The notes below the pieces were generated by a model. The model worked only from the letters and a program-made list of their open reading frames with translations. It was not told the origin of the DNA and did no database searches. A stretch of DNA of 22,584 nt. Origin: an uncultured Collinsella sp. GTDB taxonomy: Bacteria > Actinomycetota > Coriobacteriia > Coriobacteriales > Coriobacteriaceae. Both the position numbers and the translations under genes were made by a program. Each line of letters starts with the position of its first letter. Positions within the stretch are counted from its first letter, which is position 1. The stretch lies in NCBI GenBank assembly GCA_900544425.1, contig UQUX01000018.1, forward strand, positions 1 through 22,584, given 5' to 3'. Below, piece by piece: positions 6,140-13,953 of this stretch.

Positions 6140-7114
6140 TTACAGGCCGAGCATAGGCTCCAGGACAAAGAAGTACGCGAGCACCACGATGCCCAGGATG
6201 ATGCGGTAGACGCCGAAGCACTTGAAGTCGTGACGGCGCACGAAGCCCATAAGCCACTTGATGGCAATGAGCGACACCACAAAGGCGACGACGCAGCCCA
6301 CGCCCAGGATGGCGATTTCGTTGGTGCCGAACGTGCCGCCCTTAATAAAGTACTTGACCAGCTTGAGCGCACTCGCGCCAAACATGACGGGAATGGCCAG
6401 GAAGAACGTAAACTTGGACGCCACCGAACGCGTGCAGCCCAAAAGCAGGCCGCCGATGATCGTGGAGCCGGAGCGCGATGTGCCCGGAATCAGCGAAAGC
6501 ACCTGGAAGCAACCGATACCCAGCGCGGTCTTCCAGCTCAGATCCTCGAGCGTAGTGATGGAGCCAAAGTCCAAGCTATCGTCATCGTCTGCGGCGGCAG
6601 TCGCAGCGGGCGCGGCAAAATGCGCACCGGCGGGACGTCCGCCCGCCACCACAGCACGCGAACCAAACGAACCGGCAAGAGCAGCCTGGTCGCGCTTGTT
6701 CGCGCGCCAGTTCTCGATCACGATAAACAGCACGCCGTACACAATGAGCGCCAACGCCACGACGGGAGCATTGTAGAAATGCTCCTCCATCCAGTCGTTA
6801 AGCGGCAGACCGATCGCCGCGGCGGGAATGCAGCCGAGCACAATCTTGCCCCATAGCACCCAGGTGTCGCGACGGCCCTCCTTGCCCTTGCTGGGAGAAA
6901 ACGGGTTGAGGTCGTAGAAGAACAAAACGCAGACGGCCAAAATGGCGCCAAGCTGAATCACGACCAGGAACATATTCCAGAACGTCTCGCTCACGTTCAT
7001 CTTGACGAACTCGTCCACCAAGATCATGTGACCGGTCGACGAAACAGGCAGCCATTCGGTGATGCCCTCGACCAGGCCCATGAAGGCAGATTTTAGAAGC
7101 TCAATGATATCCAA
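6140..7114 (-). CDS. uppP: Undecaprenyl-diphosphatase UppP (BacA), TTG start
   Basis: An integral membrane enzyme that dephosphorylates undecaprenyl pyrophosphate, recycling the lipid carrier for peptidoglycan; loss sensitises to bacitracin. With a TTG start at 7114 (GAGGGGG five bases upstream) the protein has 324 residues. The first catalytic block is EGITEWLPVSSTGHM (residues 16-30) and the second is PGTSRSGSTI, matching the family's (E/Q)xxxE and PGxSRSxxT motifs; several hydrophobic helices follow. The length exceeds the usual 265-280 because of an insert of about 50 residues rich in Ala and Asp (AAATAAADDDDSLDFGS) between two transmembrane segments. Frames reaching 7363 would start far upstream with no ribosome site and run towards the divergent stress gene. 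Single gene with its own terminator. Confidence 0.93.
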   Translation of the reverse strand: MDIIELLKSAFMGLVEGITEWLPVSSTGHMILVDEFVKMNVSETFWNMFLVVIQLGAILAVCVLFFYDLNPFSPSKGKEGRRDTWVLWGKIVLGCIPAAAIGLPLNDWMEEHFYNAPVVALALIVYGVLFIVIENWRANKRDQAALAGSFGSRAVVAGGRPAGAHFAAPAATAAADDDDSLDFGSITTLEDLSWKTALGIGCFQVLSLIPGTSRSGSTIIGGLLLGCTRSVASKFTFFLAIPVMFGASALKLVKYFIKGGTFGTNEIAILGVGCVVAFVVSLIAIKWLMGFVRRHDFKCFGVYRIILGIVVLAYFFVLEPMLGL

Positions 7115-7251
7115 AGGGACCCCCTCGTTAGACACCCGCCGATATTGTTCTGCGGACGGTGCGGGCGATGTCCCATTATCAACCGTTGGCGGCGCGCCTG
7201 CGCCTACCCTTACCAAAAAACTCGCCCGTTCACAGAATTGCGAGCGGTCAA

Positions 7252-7272
7252 ACCCAAATCCTTGGGTATAAC
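7252..7272 (+). promoter_or_regulatory. Palindrome overlapping a -10-like box upstream of the stress protein gene
   Basis: ACCCAA, four bases, TTGGGT (7252-7267) is a perfect 6-bp-arm palindrome that runs into TATAAC (7267-7272). The intergenic region is shared by divergent uppP and the universal stress gene. No convincing -35 box is present at the right distance, which would fit an activator-dependent or repressed promoter. This rests on pattern only. Confidence 0.3.
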
Positions 7273-7361
7273 TGCAACAAGATAAAGTGTCCGGCGGCCA
7301 CGCATCCGCGCCCGCCCGACGCACGAGCCCCGCGCCCGTGCGATAGACCAAGGAGGAAACC

Positions 7362-7799
7362 ATGAACGAGGGCTACACCAAGGTATTTGTTTCACTCGAC
7401 GGTACTGAGCAGCAGGATTTTGTGCTCGCACGCGCCATCAAGGTCGCCGCGAACAACGGCGCCAAGCTGATTATCGGCCACGTTATCGATTCCACGGCAC
7501 TCGAGAGCGCCGGTTCCTATCCGGTCGATCTGGTCAACGGCCTAGAGGAGGCATTTAAGAACTCCATCGCCAAGCAGCTCGAAGAGGCCAAGGCCAATCC
7601 CGACATTCCCGAGGTCGAGGTCATGATTCGCGCCGGCCGCATTCGCGAGACGCTCAAAGACGAGATGCTCGACGTGGTCAAGCCCGACCTGGTGCTCTGC
7701 GGCGCTCGTGGCCTGTCCTCGATCAAGTATGCACTCCTGGGTTCAATTTCGACGTTCCTGCTGCGCAACACCGACTGCGACATCTTGGTCGTGAAGTAG
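7362..7799 (+). CDS. Universal stress protein UspA family
   Basis: A single-domain 145-residue Usp protein, a cytoplasmic alpha/beta nucleotide-binding dimer induced by growth arrest and stress. The N-terminal strand KVFVSLDGTEQ supplies the acidic residue that contacts the nucleotide. The C-terminal block GARGLSSIKYALLGSIS has the G-x2-G-x9-G-(S/T) spacing of the ATP-binding subclass, and the last strand is CDILVVK. The start at 7362 follows an optimal AAGGAGGAAACC. It is divergent from uppP and convergent with hipA, separated from the latter by a hairpin terminator. The target process is not deducible from sequence. Confidence 0.93.
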   Translation: MNEGYTKVFVSLDGTEQQDFVLARAIKVAANNGAKLIIGHVIDSTALESAGSYPVDLVNGLEEAFKNSIAKQLEEAKANPDIPEVEVMIRAGRIRETLKDEMLDVVKPDLVLCGARGLSSIKYALLGSISTFLLRNTDCDILVVK

Positions 7800-7855
7800 C
7801 AAACGTACGCCTAACGCATCGCGGAGCGCAAGCCCACGTGCCCAAGTCTTCCAAG

Positions 7856-7886
7856 AGCGGGACCACCATTACGGTGGCCCCGCTTT
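7856..7886 (+). terminator. Bidirectional terminator between usp and hipA
   Basis: AGCGGGACCACC and GGTGGCCCCGCT pair around a five-base loop with one mismatch. It ends in TT GCTTT on the plus strand and is weaker on the minus strand. It is shared by the convergent usp and hipA genes, whose stop codons are about 90 bases apart. Confidence 0.7.
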
Positions 7887-7889
7887 GCT

Positions 7890-9179
7890 TTAGGCTGAGA
7901 ATTGCTCCAGAACCCTCATTCTCTCAACGGAATCCGTCTGAATTTTCAGAGCGACCCGACCCAAATCTCCGGTTGCAGAGGCAAGTTCTGCAAGCTGGGC
8001 AGACACCTCTTCAGCCACTTCCGCCGCGATGTTCTTGATCATCTTGAGTGGCAGATGCAAATCTTGAGACATGAATTCGAAATCTTCAGGAGTCACCCCA
8101 TCGATCACCCGGTGATCCCCAATATCAATCCCAAGATTATGGTCGTATCCCATTATCGTCGTGCAAACAATATCGTATGCAGGGGCCAACCTCTTTTCCC
8201 GCCAACTCGGACTATAAAGAAACGAATGGTTCTTGAGATGCGAGTCGCAATTCCCCAACGCATAATCGACCATTACCTGACGAGCGAACATTTGAGTATC
8301 AGCAATTACGTTAGACGATTGCTCTCTTATCAATCGGCCGCAAAGAGCCATATAGCAGCTATCGGGACGTGTCTCGTATTTCATATACGAAGGCCAGCCA
8401 ACCGCTTGGCAAAAATCCTCCTGATGCAGCCTCAGAGGCACATCGAATCCGCTCATCGACGGCGGCTCATTGCTCCAGATTCTGTCATAACGCTCGGAAA
8501 AGAACGCACCAGGAATCGTATCCGAAGCTTCTGAACGGGCAATTTCAAGCCCAGCAGCAGACGCTGCCGTCATGCAAATTAATTCGTTGAACGGCAAATC
8601 CGGATGTTTAGTTGAAGCAATCTTGACTATGTGAGTCGAGGGGGCAGAGCCGAGCGGCAGCATCCAATCCCCCGACCCGGCCTTTTTTGCATCTTTACCG
8701 CGCGGTAAAAACCAACCGGTTTTAGACTGAGCGCCCGCCAACGACAGCCTCGAATCCTGCATATCATTTGCAATCTCAAACACTTCCGCCTTAGAAAGTG
8801 CCTCAAAATCCTCGTCTTGCAGAGGACGATAGCCCGGATCGTAGCTCGATTTCTCATCGCCGAGAAACCTCAAGGCACCAACGCACTCATCGCCCAAACG
8901 CTCGAGCATCGATAAATAGTCTGACTGGGGGATTTGAAAACGCATCGACAGCTCATGCCGAACCGGGCCCTCGGGAAGCATGCCCGAAAAGAAGGCCGAA
9001 AACTCATTGCTGGCATATGGCTCATGTCGCAAGGGAAGAGAAGCTGAGAGTGCGGCAGCATCGTCGCGTTCAAGATATCCCTCATCATATGCAAACGTCT
9101 CGTTTACGGGGTCGGCCCTCTCAAATTCTCCGACCAGCTCAAACGTTCCCCGATACTCACGATAAACCTTTAATGCCAT
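7890..9179 (-). CDS. hipA: HipA-family serine/threonine kinase toxin
   Basis: A 429-residue HipA protein. In E. coli it phosphorylates glutamyl-tRNA synthetase, halting translation and causing persistence; other family members have different targets. Visible features are the N-terminal HipA-N domain (to about 110), the autophosphorylation/P-loop segment SLAGAQSKTGW (146-156, with Ser near E. coli Ser150), ATP-contacting Lys186 in THIVK, RYDR (230-233), catalytic NCDSHLKN (310-317, Asp312) and the metal-binding DIV at 336-338 within LAPAYDIVCT. All key residues are present, so it looks active. It follows the hipB-type gene with a 10-base overlap, indicating coupling. Composition is less GC-rich than the neighbours. 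Overall length matches the family (E. coli 440). Confidence 0.94.
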   Translation of the reverse strand: MALKVYREYRGTFELVGEFERADPVNETFAYDEGYLERDDAAALSASLPLRHEPYASNEFSAFFSGMLPEGPVRHELSMRFQIPQSDYLSMLERLGDECVGALRFLGDEKSSYDPGYRPLQDEDFEALSKAEVFEIANDMQDSRLSLAGAQSKTGWFLPRGKDAKKAGSGDWMLPLGSAPSTHIVKIASTKHPDLPFNELICMTAASAAGLEIARSEASDTIPGAFFSERYDRIWSNEPPSMSGFDVPLRLHQEDFCQAVGWPSYMKYETRPDSCYMALCGRLIREQSSNVIADTQMFARQVMVDYALGNCDSHLKNHSFLYSPSWREKRLAPAYDIVCTTIMGYDHNLGIDIGDHRVIDGVTPEDFEFMSQDLHLPLKMIKNIAAEVAEEVSAQLAELASATGDLGRVALKIQTDSVERMRVLEQFSA

Positions 9180-9415
9180 GAGCCGTCGCCCCTCTCCCTC
9201 AGGATCAAATCGACCCCCAAGCTGTTAGCGATTTGAAGGGTTTGGCGAAGATTGGCACCCGCCTTTCCACGCTCAAGCTCGCTCACAAAGCGCAAACTGC
9301 ACTGGTTGAAATCAGCCACATCGCGTTGGGTATAACCGAGCTTCTTCCGGCGCTCACGCAAATATGCACCGAGTTCAGCTGGGTCAAAAATCGTTCGCTC
9401 ATTCCAGTCTTGCAT
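9170..9415 (-). CDS. hipB: HipB-like XRE-family antitoxin
   Basis: An 81-residue helix-turn-helix protein of the XRE/Cro type upstream of and overlapping hipA. The DNA-binding region is about residues 15-70: LGAYLRERRKKLGYTQRDVA followed by the recognition helix SLRFVSELERGK and the closing LRQTLQIANSLGVDLIL. HipB proteins bind HipA and repress the operon. The ATG at 9415 has GGGGA six bases upstream and lies 14 bases from the first of two palindromic operators, which its dimer presumably binds. The stop codon falls inside the hipA start region. Confidence 0.92.
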   Translation of the reverse strand: MQDWNERTIFDPAELGAYLRERRKKLGYTQRDVADFNQCSLRFVSELERGKAGANLRQTLQIANSLGVDLILRERGDGSWH

Positions 9416-9428
9416 GCTAATCCCCTAT

Positions 9429-9450
9429 GATTATCCCAAACGGGATAATC
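9429..9450 (-). promoter_or_regulatory. HipB operator O1
   Basis: A perfect inverted repeat, GATTATCCC, AAAC, GGGATAATC, 14 bases from the hipB start. It has the TATCC/GGATA half-sites known for E. coli hipB operators, but with a six-base rather than eight-base gap. It also overlaps a -10-like TATGAT. Confidence 0.85.
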
Positions 9451-9467
9451 ATAGCACATCATGATGG

Positions 9468-9489
9468 AATTATCCCGTTTGGGATAATT
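9468..9489 (-). promoter_or_regulatory. HipB operator O2
   Basis: AATTATCCC, GTTT, GGGATAATT: the same palindrome as O1, read in the opposite sense, with only the outermost pair changed. Centres are 39 bp apart (a little under four helical turns). On the minus strand it contains a GATAAT -10-like box with a TTAAGA element 16 bases upstream, so binding here would cover a plausible hipBA promoter. Confidence 0.85.
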
Positions 9490-9531
9490 GTCTTAACGTG
9501 AATGACGCTCCGGGACGTTACACCGCGACGA

Positions 9532-10575
9532 CTACTCAAAGTATTGAAACTTGTTGGTCGAGAAGGCAAACGTGACGACAAAGCCTTTGCCGGGCTCGGA
9601 TGCCGCGGTGACGTCAATGCCCATCTTGGAGCACAGGCGTGCCACCAGGTAGAGGCCGATGCCCGTTGCGCGCTTGGTGGCGCGGCCGTTGTCGCCGGTA
9701 AAGCCCTTCTCGAACACGCGCGGCAGGTCTGCCGCGCTCACGCCGCAGCCGTTGTCCGCAACGGTAAGCTCGATGCGCTCGCTTGCCAGGCCCTCGTCCA
9801 GCAACGCGCCCGAAAACACGATCTTCGCGCCGTCCTCGCTCGCGTATTTAATGCTGTTCTGGATGAGCTGCCCCAGAATAAACTCGAGCCACTTCTCGTC
9901 GGTAAAGACCTCAAAGTCAAGGTTCCCGCACACCGGCGCCACGTGCGCCGCGATGAGCTCACGCGCGTTGGCTTTAATCGCGCCCGTCACCAAGGTCTTG
10001 AGACCCCAGCGGCGAATCAGGTAGTCGCGCTCCACGACTTCCGAGCGCGCGTAGTACAGCGCCTGGTCGATATAGCGCTCCACGCGAGCCAGCTCGCGGC
10101 CCAGGTCATCCACACGCGACAGGTCGTCTTCGCTGCCATCAAGGTTTTCCAAAATCAGGTGAGCCGCCGCCAGAGGCAGCTTGGCCTCGTGGACCCAGCT
10201 CTCGATATAGTCGCGATAGTCATCGGTCTGACGCCGGCCTTCGGCAACCTCGTCGCAGGCGGCTTTGCCCACCCGGCGCAAGACCTCGTACTCGAGCTCG
10301 CCCTCGGCATAGGTCGGGCATTGCACCATCTCCTGCACCCATGCGGGACTCTCGAGCTCCTCTGCCGCACGCTCCAGCTGGCGCAGAAAACGACGACGGC
10401 GCGCGTACTCGATCACGATGCCGAGCATACCAAAGATAAAGGACACGCCGACCGCCACGACCACGATAGATGTCGAAGCACCAGCGACCGTCAGCACAAA
10501 GCAGCTCAGCAGCACGCCGCACGCCCACACGGCGACGGGAAGCAGCGCGTCTTTAAAGAACTTGGCAAACGACAT
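9532..10575 (-). CDS. Sensor histidine kinase, intramembrane-sensing (BceS-like)
   Basis: A 347-residue kinase with two closely spaced membrane helices (about 10-31 and 36-56) and almost no extracellular loop, the pattern of intramembrane-sensing kinases. The phosphoacceptor box is WVHEAKLPLA with His129, close to the WVHQxKxP form of the BceS family. The ATPase domain shows QLIQNSIKYAS (N box), VADNGCGVS (G1) and TGIGLYLVARL (G2). BceS relatives normally sense flux through a BceAB-type ABC transporter in peptide-antibiotic resistance, but no transporter gene is adjacent. The start follows TAGGGGAC. It lies 9 bases after the response regulator gene and is co-transcribed with it. Confidence 0.88.
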   Translation of the reverse strand: MSFAKFFKDALLPVAVWACGVLLSCFVLTVAGASTSIVVVAVGVSFIFGMLGIVIEYARRRRFLRQLERAAEELESPAWVQEMVQCPTYAEGELEYEVLRRVGKAACDEVAEGRRQTDDYRDYIESWVHEAKLPLAAAHLILENLDGSEDDLSRVDDLGRELARVERYIDQALYYARSEVVERDYLIRRWGLKTLVTGAIKANARELIAAHVAPVCGNLDFEVFTDEKWLEFILGQLIQNSIKYASEDGAKIVFSGALLDEGLASERIELTVADNGCGVSAADLPRVFEKGFTGDNGRATKRATGIGLYLVARLCSKMGIDVTAASEPGKGFVVTFAFSTNKFQYFE

Positions 10576-10584
10576 AGCCGTCCC

Positions 10585-11256
10585 CTAGACCGAATAGCCC
10601 TGGCCGCGGTGCGTCGTCAAATACCCCTTGATGCCGATTTTTTCGAGCGTGGTGCGCAGGCGGTTGATGTTGACGGTGAGCGTGTTGTCGTCCACGAAGG
10701 CATCGGAGTCCCACAGGTCCTGCATGACGGCCGAGCGCGAAACGATCTTGCCCGCGCGGCTCAGAAGCAGCGAGAGGATACGCAGCTCGTTTTTGGTGAG
10801 CTCGGTGCTGGTACCGGTTTGCGTATTGGTGACCATGGAGCGGGCGAGGTCGAGCTCCAGCCCCTTGTGGACAAGTGTGCTGCGCTCGCCTGCCGCCGCG
10901 GTGCGACGCAGCAGGGCATTGATGCGGGCCACGAGCACGCGCGCGCTGTAGGGCTTGGGAACAAAGTCATCTGCGCCGAGCGTCATGGCCATGACCTCGT
11001 CGATCTCGGTCGTGCGCGACGTGAGAACGATGATGGGGACCTCGGATTCGCGACGGACCTCATGGCAGATGTGCTGGCCGTCTTTGACGGGGAGCGTGAG
11101 GTCGAGCAGCACCAGGTCGGGCGCGGCGGCGAGAATATCGCGCGAGACGTGCTCAAACGATTCGCAGGCCTCGACCTCAAAACCGGCACGGGCAAGGATA
11201 TCGGCAAGCTCGCGACGAATGGGCTCGTCGTCCTCAACGATATAGATTAGCGCCAT
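10585..11256 (-). CDS. OmpR-family response regulator (BceR-like)
   Basis: A 223-residue two-domain regulator. The receiver domain has the acidic pair EDD (8-10), phosphoacceptor Asp52 in LLDLTLP, the conserved Thr/Ser in LTSR and Lys in PKPYSA (about 101). The C-terminal winged helix includes LTKNELRILSLLL, DNTLTVNINRLR and the closing GYLTTHRGQGYSV, typical of OmpR/PhoB DNA-binding domains. The ATG at 11256 with GGGGAG upstream gives the normal family length. The frame stays open to 11436, but the extra 60 residues are Arg-rich and lack family similarity. First gene of an operon with the kinase. Target promoters are not identifiable here. Confidence 0.9.
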   Translation of the reverse strand: MALIYIVEDDEPIRRELADILARAGFEVEACESFEHVSRDILAAAPDLVLLDLTLPVKDGQHICHEVRRESEVPIIVLTSRTTEIDEVMAMTLGADDFVPKPYSARVLVARINALLRRTAAAGERSTLVHKGLELDLARSMVTNTQTGTSTELTKNELRILSLLLSRAGKIVSRSAVMQDLWDSDAFVDDNTLTVNINRLRTTLEKIGIKGYLTTHRGQGYSV

Positions 11257-11436
11257 GGATTCCGCTCCCCCTCTTGGTTGTCTTGCCACCATTATGGCTG
11301 CGAAACTGCAGGTGCGCGCCACGCACGTCGCCAAGGTGACAGAACTGTTCGCGAACGGGGGCGTTTTGTCCGCCTTACGCTCGCGACGGGAACGGAGACT
11401 AAAATGATTCTTTAATCCCCGTCCCAGAAAAACCAT

Positions 11437-12168
11437 TTAGCGGCGGGCGCGGAGCTTTTCGTAGCCTTCGGCGAAGAAGGCGACCGTTGCGGCGTCGGCC
11501 TCGGCGGCGTCACCGTCGGTGGCGGGAACCACGCCGTGCTCGTCGCTCACCAGAAACAGCGCACCCTTGAGCTGCGCGGGAATGTCTACGCGCGTGACCG
11601 GGATGCCCTTGGTCTGGGCCAGCTGCTCAATGAGCGTCGCCGTGCCGCACAGACACTCGTCCGCCGGCGCCACAAAGGCAAGCTCGCCGTTGTTGACGGC
11701 GGCGAGCAGCTCGGGCGCCACGCCGGTCTCGTCGGCTTCGGAGCGAGCCTCGGCAGAACGGGCACGCAGCGCCTTGGCCGACGTGTCGGCCAGCGGCTCG
11801 TACTCCCCCACCGTCATGGCGGCATTGCCGTTAACGTCGATCACCAGCATGAGCACGCCGTCGCGTGCGGTGTAGTCGCCCTCGGCAAGTGACCACTCAA
11901 CGTGCTGCTTTGCCCAGCTGAGCATGTTATGGGTAAGCGGCTCGCCCTGCACCAGGCGCTCGGACAGCGCGCGGATGTGGCGGTTGAGCATGGGCACCTT
12001 TTTGTTGGACATGCGCCAACGACAGATGAGCGCGGGCTTGTCGAGCGTGAACTTCTCGACCGCCTCCTGATTGGCGCAAAAGTCCTCGTACGCACGCTGA
12101 TCCTCGGCATTGCCAAACAGCTCGGCATCATCAATCTGGGGCATGGTCATACCTTTCGTGTTAGTCAT
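11437..12168 (-). CDS. Unrecognised protein, possibly a degenerate class IV aminotransferase-like fold
   Basis: A 243-residue cytoplasmic protein without signal peptide or membrane helix; I do not recognise the family with confidence. The second half has features reminiscent of fold-type IV PLP enzymes such as aminodeoxychorismate lyase: a strand pair ARDGVLMLVIDVNGNAAM, the segment ATLIEQLAQTKGIPVTRVDI and LKGALFLVSDEHGVVPATD, which echo the LAxxxGIPVxxRDI and ADExFLTGTxxGVxPV patterns. A catalytic Lys could not be placed, so this is a weak inference. The ATG at 12168 has AGAGG five bases upstream; ATG 12150 is an alternative. Only 16 bases separate the start from the purH terminator hairpin, so expression may depend on read-through. 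Confidence 0.7.
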   Translation of the reverse strand: MTNTKGMTMPQIDDAELFGNAEDQRAYEDFCANQEAVEKFTLDKPALICRWRMSNKKVPMLNRHIRALSERLVQGEPLTHNMLSWAKQHVEWSLAEGDYTARDGVLMLVIDVNGNAAMTVGEYEPLADTSAKALRARSAEARSEADETGVAPELLAAVNNGELAFVAPADECLCGTATLIEQLAQTKGIPVTRVDIPAQLKGALFLVSDEHGVVPATDGDAAEADAATVAFFAEGYEKLRARR

Positions 12169-12184
12169 TCCGTCCTCTTATACC

Positions 12185-12220
12185 AAAAAGACGGCCCTCC
12201 AAACGGAGCAGCCGTCTTTT
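12185..12220 (-). terminator. Terminator of purH
   Basis: AAAAGACGGC and GCCGTCTTTTT pair around a 15-base internal part that itself contains CTCC/GGAG pairing. T-runs on both strands make it bidirectional. It sits 30 bases after the purH stop and immediately before the ribosome site of the next gene, so it may act as an attenuator for that gene. Confidence 0.85.
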
Positions 12221-12249
12221 GCGGAGATTATTTTGTCCCAAGGCGGAAC

Positions 12250-13857
12250 TTAGTGGCGGAAGTGGCGAGCGCCCGTAAACACCATAGCAATATTGTGCTC
12301 ATTGCAGGCCTGGATGCTCTCATCGTCGCGCTTGGAGCCACCGGGCTGGATGATGCAGGTCACACCGTGCGCGGCGAGCACGTCAACATTGTCGCGGAAC
12401 GGGAAGAACGCGTCGCTTGCACAGGCAAAGCCGCCCTTCTCCACGCCCTCGCGCTCGCAGAAGTCCTCGGCACGCTCGCAGGCAAGCAGCGCAGAGTCAA
12501 CGCGGTTAGGCTGACCCGGGCCCATGCCAATGCCGGCCTTGCCCTTGGAAACCAAGATGGCGTTGGACTTAACGCCCTTGCAGACCTTCCAGGCAAACTC
12601 GAGCTCGGCCATCTCGGCGTCGGTGGGCTTGCGGTCGGTGGGGAACGTAAAGGTCGCGGGGTCCTCGGTCACGTGGTCGACTTCCTGCACCAGCATGCCG
12701 CCGTCGACGGAGCGCAGCTCCACCTGGGCGCCGTGGTCCACGCCGCCGGTCGCCAACACGCGCAGGTTGGGGCGCTTTGCCATGCGCTCGAGCGCCTCGG
12801 CAGTATAGCTCGGGGCGATGATGACCTCGACGAACTGCTTGTTCTGGTCGGCGAAGTGCTCAACCAGCTCATAGGGAACCTCGCGGTTGCAGGCGATGAT
12901 GCCGCCGAAGGCGCTCTTGGGATCGCAGGCGAAGGCGCGGTCGTAGGCAGCCGTAATATCCTCGGCAACGGCGGAACCGCAGGGGTTCTGGTGCTTGAGG
13001 ATCACGCAGGCCGGCTCGTCGAACTCGCGGACCAGGTTCCAAGCGGCATCGGCGTCCAGATAGTTGTTGTAGCTGAGCGGCTTGCCCTGGATCTGCTCGG
13101 AGCCCACAAGCGGGAACTGCGAGCTCGCGGTGTTCTCGCAGCCCTCGGCAAAGCGGTAGACCGTAGCCTTCTGCTGAGGATTCTCGCCATAGCGCAGGTC
13201 GTCGACCTTCTCCAGCGAGATCTCGAGCTTGGCAGAGGTGTCCGCCACGTCGCTTGCCTGGGCGGCAAGCCAACGGGAGATGGCCGTGTCGTAGGCGGCG
13301 GTGGTCTGGTAGACCTTCACCTGCAGGCGACGACGGGTGGAAAGCGTGGTGCAGCCACCGGTCTCGCGCATCTCGGCCAGGACGGCATCATAGTCAGCCG
13401 GGTCGGAGATGACGGTAACGCTCGCGGCGTTCTTGGCGGCAGAGCGCAGCATGGAGGGGCCGCCGATGTCGATGTGCTCGATGGCATCCGCGAAGGTGAC
13501 CTCGGGGTTGGCGACGGTCTTCTCGAACTCGTACAGGTTAACGACGACCAGGTCGATTAGCTTAATGCCGTGCTGAGCGGCCTCCTGCATGTGCTGCTCG
13601 GAATCGCGGCGGGCCAGCAGCGCGCCGTGAACCTTGGGATGCAGCGTCTTGACGCGGCCGTCCATCATCTCGGGATAGCCCGTGAACTCCTCGATGGGGG
13701 TTACGGGAACGCCCGCGTCCTCGATGGCACGAGCCGTGCCGCCCGTAGAGATGATCTCGACGCCAAAGTCGTCAACCAGCGTCCGTGCGAAATCGACGAC
13801 GCCCGTCTTATCGGTAACCGAGATCAACGCGCGTGCGATCTTCACATCAGATCCCAT
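12250..13857 (-). CDS. purH: Bifunctional AICAR transformylase / IMP cyclohydrolase PurH
   Basis: A 535-residue enzyme for the last two steps of de novo IMP synthesis: formylation of AICAR with 10-formyl-tetrahydrofolate, then ring closure. The N-terminal cyclohydrolase (about 1-200) begins ALISVTDKTGVVDFA and contains IISTGGTA, TLHPKVHGALL and IDIGGPSMLRSAAKN. The transformylase domain has LSYNNYLDADAAWN, the catalytic KHQNPCG, AFGGIIACN, SNAILVSKG, GMGPGQPNRVDSA, DAFFPFRDNVD and IIQPGGSKRDDESI, ending VFTGARHFRH. Length and motifs are complete. The ATG at 13857 follows AGGAGG. It is not clustered with other purine genes in this window. A palindrome at 13932-13953 may be a regulatory site. 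Confidence 0.97.
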   Translation of the reverse strand: MGSDVKIARALISVTDKTGVVDFARTLVDDFGVEIISTGGTARAIEDAGVPVTPIEEFTGYPEMMDGRVKTLHPKVHGALLARRDSEQHMQEAAQHGIKLIDLVVVNLYEFEKTVANPEVTFADAIEHIDIGGPSMLRSAAKNAASVTVISDPADYDAVLAEMRETGGCTTLSTRRRLQVKVYQTTAAYDTAISRWLAAQASDVADTSAKLEISLEKVDDLRYGENPQQKATVYRFAEGCENTASSQFPLVGSEQIQGKPLSYNNYLDADAAWNLVREFDEPACVILKHQNPCGSAVAEDITAAYDRAFACDPKSAFGGIIACNREVPYELVEHFADQNKQFVEVIIAPSYTAEALERMAKRPNLRVLATGGVDHGAQVELRSVDGGMLVQEVDHVTEDPATFTFPTDRKPTDAEMAELEFAWKVCKGVKSNAILVSKGKAGIGMGPGQPNRVDSALLACERAEDFCEREGVEKGGFACASDAFFPFRDNVDVLAAHGVTCIIQPGGSKRDDESIQACNEHNIAMVFTGARHFRH

Positions 13858-13931
13858 GCAGTCCTCCTGTCTGGTACGCCGCCGTGCTCTGTGAGTCGGT
13901 GATACGTCGATCTGCAGCGCTCGCGCAGCGG

Positions 13932-13953
13932 CATTGAAAATACTGATTCAATG
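13932..13953 (-). promoter_or_regulatory. Palindrome upstream of purH
   Basis: CATTGAA and TTCAATG, perfect 7-bp arms with an 8-base spacer, about 75 bases before the purH start and about 180 bases from the divergent acetyltransferase gene. It is a possible operator for a dimeric regulator of purH. Nothing identifies the protein. Confidence 0.35.

Noticed and set aside
9502..11250. A 582-codon plus-strand frame
   Set aside because: It lies antisense to the histidine kinase and response regulator, whose motifs are unmistakable. Long antisense frames are common in GC-rich DNA.
11902..13560. A 552-codon plus-strand frame opposite purH
   Set aside because: It is the antisense shadow of purH, with Gly/Val/Leu/His-rich shadow composition and no recognisable domain.
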